DNA of 64,000 bases, taken from contig OZ257157.1 of the NCBI GenBank assembly GCA_965279405.1, forward strand, positions 3,162,001 through 3,226,000, in the 5' to 3' direction. The position numbers were made by a program, and so were the translations under genes. The notes under the pieces are model-generated. The model saw only the letters and a list, made by a program, of their open reading frames with translations, made no database searches and had not been told where the DNA came from. This DNA is from CBDDIP01 sp965279405. GTDB lineage: Bacteria > Actinomycetota > Acidimicrobiia > Acidimicrobiales > Ilumatobacteraceae. The stretch's first letter is position 1. Each line of letters begins with the position of its first letter. Of this stretch, positions 59,801 through 64,000 are shown one piece after another.

Positions 59801-60276
59801 GCGTGCGGGTCGTCGCCGACCAGTGCGACTGCGCCGCCCTTGGCCGACGTGCCGGCGAACACCGCGTGGCGGATGGCGTCGCTGGCGCGATCGAGTCCGG
59901 GGCTCTTGCCGTACCAGATGCCGATGACGCCGTCGTACTGACAGGTCGGTTGCAGCACCGCCAGCTGCGAGCCCATCACGGACGTCGCCGCGAGCTCCTC
60001 GTTGAGACCGGGTTGGACGACGAACGAGAAGCCGTCGGCGGCGGCCAGCTTGGCGGCTGCTGTTGCGTCGCGGTCGTAGCCGGCGAGCGGGCTGCCGGGG
60101 TAGCCGCTGACGAACACTGCAGTGTTGAGTCCGGCCCGCCGATCGGCGCGGAGCTGCTCCAGCGGCAGGCGGGCGAGTGCCTGTGCTCCGCTGAGGAACA
60201 CCCTTCCGTCATCGAGTCGGTAGCGGTCGGCGAGCTCGTAATTCTCGACCAGCACCATCGCTGGCGAGTCTGCCAC
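56839..60276 (-). CDS. Indolepyruvate/2-oxoacid ferredoxin oxidoreductase, single-chain
   Basis: 1145 aa. N-terminal pyrimidine-type half (AVFVSGYPGSPLAGYDRD), TPP-binding half (CSGCPHNTSTKVPDG, GIGCHSMVML, MGNEGAQWFGM), a Cys-rich iron-sulfur segment (CEGCGDCGDVSNC, CNFDMSCMEGDCPSF) and the gamma domain (GIGGTGVVTVSQIIG, LDQTGLSQKAG). The layout is the fused IorA/IorB type. GTG 60276 is the likeliest start; ATG 60258 is possible. Oxidatively decarboxylates aryl or branched 2-oxoacids to acyl-CoA using ferredoxin. Overlaps the fucosidase 3' end by 11 bp. Confidence 0.92.
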   Translation of the reverse strand: MADSPAMVLVENYELADRYRLDDGRVFLSGAQALARLPLEQLRADRRAGLNTAVFVSGYPGSPLAGYDRDATAAAKLAAADGFSFVVQPGLNEELAATSVMGSQLAVLQPTCQYDGVIGIWYGKSPGLDRASDAIRHAVFAGTSAKGGAVALVGDDPHAKSSTLPSSSDASLVDLHMPVLYPGDVQDAIDLGRHAIALSRACGLWVAMKVVEAVADGTGTVELDIDRIRPIVPRLEVDGRQFEPVPSGRLLTPFSLDMEREFHEVRLEVARRYGVDNRLNTIAVRGPNDWIGLVATGHTYRETMEALALLGLRNDDDLRDAGIRLLRLDLPVPIDPALIREFADGLSEIVVVEEKNPTLEWFVKDALYAQAQRPIVTGKLQPDGSALLPRTGTLEADTIAPRLRTRLLTRIAPERLAALRVQRTSLIPLTVNRTPYFCSGCPHNTSTKVPDGALIGAGIGCHSMVMLMEEGRAGDIVGLTAMGNEGAQWFGMSPFIGADHLIQNIGDGTLFHSGILAVRAAAAAGVNITYKILYNGAVAMTGGQDPFGQLEVPQLAEALLAEGVRQVLITTDDLGRYRDTPLPAGVKVWGRQRVVEAQELLATVPGCTVLIHDQRCAAEKRRDRKRGKIDTPAFRVVINQRVCEGCGDCGDVSNCLSVQPVDTPFGRKTKIDQTSCNFDMSCMEGDCPSFMTVAVSPQRGTGSPVRPLLRAPDALPAPVRAAARDFTVRMSGIGGTGVVTVSQIIGTAAMLDGYCVRGLDQTGLSQKAGPVVSDLRLTVDEPQPSNKATWGSVDLLLAFDELVAGSDTHLAGLDPQRTAVVASSTAVPTGTMVIHPERAFPTAAVEARLDESSTRHLRVDTNAMVHGLLGDDTTANVFLIGVAVQSGELPVHAASIERAITLNGTAVERNLAAFAWGRAWVADPDAVVSAAGLGPVTDADADADADDRPLVDRLADDLTGYQSAAYAKRYRDVIERVDAAGFPALTDSVARNLHKLMAYKDEYEVARLLLLPESRAAAHAIGGKRAKVVWHLHPPLLRALGMHRKIKLGGWSKPAFWALRAGRKVRGTPLDLFGMAKVRRIERAMVPEYIEAVDRVLQHVSATNLDEAVAIASLPDGVRGYEHLKLERAAAYRDELQRRLTAFTR
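57441..57464. repeat. Tandem hexamer (CGGCAT)x4 inside the oxidoreductase gene
   Basis: Four perfect CGGCAT copies and a fifth imperfect copy encode an alternating Asp-Ala stretch (DADADADAD) in a surface-type linker of the protein. Copy changes would stay in frame. Confidence 0.8.
58162..58184. repeat. Perfect 23-bp palindrome inside the oxidoreductase gene
   Basis: Arms AACGGGGGACC and GGTCCCCCGTT with a single central C. It lies in the Arg/Pro-rich linker between the iron-sulfur segment and the gamma domain (RGTGSPVRPLLRAP), so it may be a small repeat element accommodated in frame. Confidence 0.7.
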
Positions 60277-60312
60277 CTTTCATCGCGCGCTGCGAGCGAG
60301 CAAGATCCACAC

Positions 60313-60792
60313 GTGCCGAGGACCGGAACACCGGCGATGCGACAGCTCGAAGCGGCGGGCGTGACGTTCACCGTGCACGAGTTCCATCACGAGCCGGGCG
60401 GCCGCAACTTCGGGCTCGAAGCGGCCGAGGCGATCGGTGTCGAACCTGAACGAGTGTTCAAGACGTTGATCGCTGTGCTCGACGGACGCGAGCAGGTGGT
60501 GGCGATCGTTCCGGTGTCCGGCAAGTTGTCGCTGAAGGAGCTCGCGGTCGCGTTCGGGGCGAAGCGCGCCGAGATGTGCCCGCCCGACATCGCCGAGCGG
60601 ATCACCGGTTACGTCGTCGGTGGGATCAGCCCGCTCGGTCAGAAGAAGCGGTTGCGCACGGCGATCGACGAGACGTGCATCCTCTTCGACACGATCCTCG
60701 TCAGCGGTGGCAAGCGAGGTCTCGACATCGAGCTCACCCCCGACGCCCTCATCACCCAGCTCGACGCCACGCTCGCCGACCTCGCCACCTGA
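60313..60792 (+). CDS. ybaK: YbaK/EbsC-type Cys-tRNA(Pro) deacylase
   Basis: 159 aa from GTG 60313, which gives the family start (RTGTPAMRQLEAAGVTFTVHEF); ATG 60337 would cut it. Core: VFKTLIAVLDGREQVVAIVPVSGKLSLKELA with the catalytic-loop Lys, and GYVVGGISPLGQKKRLRTAIDE. Hydrolyses Cys mischarged on tRNA(Pro). Divergent from the oxidoreductase gene with 36 bp between. Confidence 0.92.
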   Translation: MPRTGTPAMRQLEAAGVTFTVHEFHHEPGGRNFGLEAAEAIGVEPERVFKTLIAVLDGREQVVAIVPVSGKLSLKELAVAFGAKRAEMCPPDIAERITGYVVGGISPLGQKKRLRTAIDETCILFDTILVSGGKRGLDIELTPDALITQLDATLADLAT

Positions 60793-60801
60793 GTCGGCGC
60801 G

Positions 60802-61614
60802 TCAGGTGCGCTTGACTCGGCCTCGGAGGGCGGCGAAGGCGGTGGCGAAGGAGACGATGCCCATGCCGACGATGGCGATCAGACCCTTACCGAGCTCGTC
60901 CCACTCCCAGCCGGTCTGCATCAGCGCACGCATCCCGCCGAGCAGGTAGGTCGTCGGGTTGAACTTGATCGCCGTTGCCAGCCAGCCCGTCATCGCCTCC
61001 TCCGGGATGTACGCGGTGGTGAGGAAGGCGAACGGGAAGAACAGCAGGAACGCGTTGTTCACCGCGGTCGGGTTGCCGGTGCGCAGGGCGATGGCGTACG
61101 GGAACCCGGTGAACGCCAGACCCCACAACCCGGCGAGGAGGATGAACACGAGCAGCCCGAGCGCACCGGTGGCCGGCCGCACGCCGACGGCCAGGCCGAG
61201 CGCGGACACGGGCACGGCGAGTGCGACGATCAACAGGAAGTCGGCGCTCATCAACCCGAGCAGCAGGGTGCTGCGACGCACCGGGGTGAGCAGCAAGCGG
61301 TCGAGGTAGCCGTCCTGCACGTCGATCACCAGCGCGCTGGCGCGGCTGATGCCGGTGACCGCGAACACGACCGCGACGGGGAGTTGGAACGCCTTGTAGT
61401 CGAACCCTTTCGGGAAGCTGTCCTCGACGAACTGCTGCAGGGCCCCGACGTTGACGAGGAAGAAGAACACGGGGATGACGAGCGCCGGTCCGAACGCCTC
61501 GGGGTCGCGCCACGTGAGCCGCAGGGCCCGGAGCGACACCGAGCGGAAGTCGGTCCAGAACCCGGCCGCGCGAGCGTGCACGCGGCCGTTGGCCGGCGCC
61601 GTCGACGAGCTCAC
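60802..61614 (-). CDS. ABC-2 type exporter permease
   Basis: 270 aa, six TM helices; RDPEAFGPALVIPVFFFLVNVGALQQF, DVQDGYLDRLLLTPVRRSTLLLG and FNPTTYLLGGMRALM are typical of DrrB-like permeases. GTG start overlaps the stop of the ATPase gene. Exports a lipid, drug or antibiotic; substrate unknown. Confidence 0.9.
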   Translation of the reverse strand: MSSSTAPANGRVHARAAGFWTDFRSVSLRALRLTWRDPEAFGPALVIPVFFFLVNVGALQQFVEDSFPKGFDYKAFQLPVAVVFAVTGISRASALVIDVQDGYLDRLLLTPVRRSTLLLGLMSADFLLIVALAVPVSALGLAVGVRPATGALGLLVFILLAGLWGLAFTGFPYAIALRTGNPTAVNNAFLLFFPFAFLTTAYIPEEAMTGWLATAIKFNPTTYLLGGMRALMQTGWEWDELGKGLIAIVGMGIVSFATAFAALRGRVKRT

Positions 61615-62570
61615 GACGCGGTCCCCATGCGCCCACCGGTGACCTGGAGGAAGACGTCGTCGAGCGTCGGCGTGCGCAACGTCAGGCCGTGCACGACGAT
61701 GCCGGCGTCGGCGATCGAGACGGCGACGGCGCTGATCGCCGCCGCGCCGTTGGCGACCGAGACGACCGCCTCGCCGTCGCGTCCGTCGATGCGGTCGAGA
61801 CCGGGCACCGCTGCCAGCGCGTGCACGACGCGGTCGACGTCGCCGCCGTGGACGCTGACGACGATGACGTCGCTGCCGACGGTGCGCTTCAGCTCGGCAG
61901 GGGTGCCTTCGGCGACGATCCGGCCGTTGGCGATGATGCCGACGCGGTCGGCCAGCGCGTCGGCCTCCTCGAGGTACTGAGTGGTCAGGAAGATCGTCAT
62001 CCCGAGGTCACGGTTGAGCGCGCGCACCTCCTCCCACACCGCAGCGCGGCTGGTCGGGTCGAGGCCGGTCGTCGGCTCGTCGAGGAACAGCACCTCGGGC
62101 TGGTGCACGAGCGCCGCGGCGAGGTCGAGCCGACGTTTCATCCCGCCCGAGTACGTGCCGATGCGTCGATCGATCGCCTCGCCGATGTCGACGAGCTGCG
62201 CCAGCAGGTACACCTGGCGCTTGCGCTCGGACTTGTTCAGGCCGTACAGCCGGCCTTGGAGATCGAGCAATTCGCGACCCGTCTGCTTCGGATCGAGCGC
62301 CGCATCCTGCAACGCGACGCCGATGCGCAACCGCACCGCGCCGGCATCGCGGCCGACGTCGTGTCCTGCGACGGTCGCGGTGCCCGCGGTCGGTTGCAGG
62401 AGCGTGGTGAGCATGCGCACGGTCGTGCTCTTGCCGGCGCCGTTCGGTCCGAGGAACCCGTAGATCTCGCCGGACGCAACCGTGAGGTCGATGCCGTCGA
62501 CGGCGGTGTGGTCGCCGAAGCGGCGGACCAACGCGCGTGCTTCGATCGCGGCACCCGTCGTCTGGTTCAT
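61611..62570 (-). CDS. ABC exporter ATPase, DrrA-like
   Basis: 319 aa. Walker A GPNGAGKST near residue 42, signature YSGGMKRRLDLAAAL, Walker B VLFLDEPTTGLDP, H-loop TTQYLEEADAL; the C-terminal 90 residues form the DrrA-type accessory domain ending TLDDVFLQVTGG. ATG 62570 chosen (overlap with the M48 stop). Operon: M48 peptidase, ATPase, permease. Confidence 0.93.
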   Translation of the reverse strand: MNQTTGAAIEARALVRRFGDHTAVDGIDLTVASGEIYGFLGPNGAGKSTTVRMLTTLLQPTAGTATVAGHDVGRDAGAVRLRIGVALQDAALDPKQTGRELLDLQGRLYGLNKSERKRQVYLLAQLVDIGEAIDRRIGTYSGGMKRRLDLAAALVHQPEVLFLDEPTTGLDPTSRAAVWEEVRALNRDLGMTIFLTTQYLEEADALADRVGIIANGRIVAEGTPAELKRTVGSDVIVVSVHGGDVDRVVHALAAVPGLDRIDGRDGEAVVSVANGAAAISAVAVSIADAGIVVHGLTLRTPTLDDVFLQVTGGRMGTAS

Positions 62571-63448
62571 TGCCGCCGCAGCTGTGCTTCGATGCGGGCG
62601 ACACGGGTGCGCGCCGGCGGATGCGTCGCTGCGAGGCGCTCGCGGAAGCTCGTCGGTCGCTCGCCGAGCCCGTGGTTGACGACCCGGCGCAGCGCGCTCG
62701 CGAGCGGCTTGCCGAAACCCATACTCACCACGCGCTCGTCGGCCTGGAACTCGGCGTTCCTGCTCACCGCGTTGGCGATCGTGTTGCTGACCAGCAAGCC
62801 GCTCAGGAAGACCCACGAGATCGCTCGCAGCAACGAGCTGATCACGCGGCCGACGGCAGTGATCGCGGCCGAGTGCGAGGCGAAGTTCTCGGTCGCCGCG
62901 GTGGAGACGCTCTGCAGGAAGAAGCCGATGCGAGCGAGCAGCAGGACCGGCAGGCTGAGCCACTGACCGAGCGTCAAGGGCACCGTGTGGAAGCCGAGGT
63001 GGTGGCTGAGCTCGTGGGCCAGCACGCCGGCCAGCTCGTCGCGCGGGAGCGCCTCCACCGCGTACGACGTCACCACCACGAGGTGGCCTCCGCAGGCGAA
63101 CGCGTTGAGCTCCTGCGCTGGCAGCACCGCCAGCACGTAGCGGCGGGCGGGCAACCGATTGGCCTGCAGCACCGACCGCCACGAGATGTCGAGCAGCGCG
63201 CGTTCGTTGCGTGTCGGACGTCGTGCCCCGAGGAGGGGAGCGAGCAGCAGGACCTGCACCGGTCGCAGGAACAGCAGCACCGAGGCAACGAGGTAGCCGA
63301 GGGCGAACATGGTGAACGAGATCTGCCACACGAGGTGCAGCGGCCACCAGAACACGAGGAGGGCCAACAACCACAGCGGTGCGAGCGCGAGCACGGGCAC
63401 CACTGCGGCGACGGCAGAGGTGTCGATGCTCCGCCGTGCGGCGGTCAT
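62567..63448 (-). CDS. M48-family membrane metalloprotease
   Basis: 293 aa. Two N-terminal TM helices (VLALAPLWLLALLVFWWPL, FALGYLVASVLLFL), zinc motif HELSHH, a central hydrophobic pair and EFQADERV, where the third ligand Glu lies. HtpX/Oma1-like membrane protease. First gene of the three-gene minus-strand operon. Confidence 0.9.
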   Translation of the reverse strand: MTAARRSIDTSAVAAVVPVLALAPLWLLALLVFWWPLHLVWQISFTMFALGYLVASVLLFLRPVQVLLLAPLLGARRPTRNERALLDISWRSVLQANRLPARRYVLAVLPAQELNAFACGGHLVVVTSYAVEALPRDELAGVLAHELSHHLGFHTVPLTLGQWLSLPVLLLARIGFFLQSVSTAATENFASHSAAITAVGRVISSLLRAISWVFLSGLLVSNTIANAVSRNAEFQADERVVSMGFGKPLASALRRVVNHGLGERPTSFRERLAATHPPARTRVARIEAQLRRQ

Positions 63449-63682
63449 GAAGGTGAGGTCGCGGTCATAGAAGGGCAGGCCCGGAAGGGTCCACGATAGA
63501 AGGTTGCCGGGTTGGCGACCACCGTCGCCCCGGGCACCCTGCGTGGGTGCCGAACGCGCTCAGCGAGGATCAAGGTCGTCTCAAGGAACCTCGCTATCCC
63601 TGCACGCCCGACCACGGACTGCTTAACCTTTGGAGCAGCAGCCCAGCTCACGGGCCAGAAGAAAATCGGATGGTGGCATGAA
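63449..63682. other. Divergent intergenic region with a hairpin
   Basis: 234 bp between the M48 gene and the last partial gene. It contains GGCACCC-TGCGT-GGGTGCC (63533-63551), a 7-bp stem with a 5-nt loop and no T tail, and an AT-richer stretch around 63622-63635 (CTTAACCTTTGG). Promoters for both flanking genes are expected; I could not assign them or match a known riboswitch. Confidence 0.5.
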
Positions 63683-64000
63683 GTGACCGTGTCGACAGCG
63701 TCACGCATCGAAGAGTCAGGAGGCGGACAGACGGTCCGCGACCTCCTCGACGACGCGCGCGCCGTCGAGGCCGTCGATCTGCCACGGGCCCGTGGTCTGG
63801 TGCAGCAGGCTCGCGTGCTGGCCCGCTCACGCGGTGATGAGCCGGGTGAAGCCGAAGCGCTCTACCGCTTGGCCAGCGTGTCGTACGCGTCGGGGAGCGC
63901 CGACGAGGCGTTCGCACTTGCGTTGGAAGCGCGCGAGCTGGCCCGCAAGTGCGGTGCCACGGTCGTCGAGGTCTGGGCGCTCAACCTGGTCGGCATCGTC
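63683..64000 (+). CDS. N-terminal part of a TPR-like protein (runs off window)
   Basis: At least 106 residues, open to the window end. Starts at GTG 63683 or GTG 63689. Helical with repeat-like segments (RGLVQQARVLARSRGDEPGEAEALYRLASVSYASGSADEAFALALEARELARKCG), typical of TPR repeats that precede GGDEF, cyclase or kinase domains in actinobacteria. The effector domain is outside the window, so function is unknown. Confidence 0.6.
   Translation, partial: MTVSTASRIEESGGGQTVRDLLDDARAVEAVDLPRARGLVQQARVLARSRGDEPGEAEALYRLASVSYASGSADEAFALALEARELARKCGATVVEVWALNLVGIV

Noticed and set aside
56671..60312. Very long plus-strand open frame running into ybaK
   Set aside because: It lies antisense to the conserved oxidoreductase and shares the frame of ybaK by chance; only 60313-60792 has family similarity.

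Overview
The window is a high-GC (about 69% by eye), gene-dense bacterial chromosome segment. Genes overlap by 1-8 nt (ATGA, GTGA, TGATG junctions), and GTG starts are common. An actinobacterial origin is supported by an F420-type LLM oxidoreductase, a DHA2-type MFS pump with a TetR partner, an ECF42-type sigma factor with its DGPF protein, and a WhiG/FliA-like sigma factor. The flagellar set has no L- or P-ring genes (flgH, flgI), which fits a cell without a classical Gram-negative outer membrane. A flagellated actinobacterium of the Acidimicrobiia type is my best guess; that is inference.

Layout. (1) 1-10.3 kb is a transport and acyl-CoA catabolism block: a branched-chain amino-acid type ABC importer (LivF, then one polypeptide fusing LivH, LivM and LivG), cyclase-fold hydrolase, TetR, class III CoA-transferase, AhpD-like protein, HMG-CoA lyase-like protein and GntR, converging on acyl-CoA dehydrogenase and alpha/beta hydrolase. 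Two ATTGN..TACNAT sites precede the CoA-transferase. (2) 10.3-13.5 kb is a regulatory block: two LuxR-type response regulators on the minus strand, one lacking its phospho-acceptor, and a divergent 472-aa sigma-70-related protein. (3) 13.5-44.5 kb is a nearly continuous plus-strand flagellar cluster: flagellin, fliD, fliS, flgB, flgC, fliE, fliF, fliG, fliH, fliI, fliJ-like, lytic transglycosylase, fliK, flgD, flgE, flbD, motA, motB, fliM, fliN, fliO, fliP, fliQ, fliR, flhB, flhA, a P-loop-less FlhF-like protein, a degenerate GGDEF/HD-GYP protein, flgN-like, flgK, flgL, fliW and csrA. A TetR gene, an M15 peptidase, the WhiG/FliA sigma gene and a degenerate EAL protein end the block. (4) 45.7-64 kb holds a DinB protein, two divergent citrate synthase relatives (one with a fused HTH, one with fused CBS domains), an AI-2E-family permease, the MFS/TetR pair with a 30-bp palindromic operator, an LLM oxidoreductase, the DGPF/ECF42 pair followed by an alpha-L-fucosidase, a 1145-aa indolepyruvate ferredoxin oxidoreductase, a YbaK deacylase, an ABC-2 exporter, an M48 peptidase and the start of an unrecognised repeat protein.

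How it works together. Five sites of the form TTGAA-N14/15-GCCGA, all on the plus strand and all just upstream of flagellar genes (flagellin, flgB, fliK, flbD-mot, flgK), have the geometry of sigma-28 promoters. The local WhiG/FliA gene is the obvious reader. FliW and CsrA sit together, and the flagellin ribosome binding site resembles a CsrA site, suggesting translational control of flagellin. The most unusual feature is a set of signalling proteins that keep family folds but have lost key residues: a pseudo-receiver, an FlhF without a P-loop, a pseudo GGDEF/HD-GYP protein where FlhG would normally be, and a pseudo-EAL protein. Together with the sigma-related protein beside flagellin they may form an undescribed control layer for this flagellum.

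No tRNA, rRNA, CRISPR array, insertion sequence or prophage gene was recognised.
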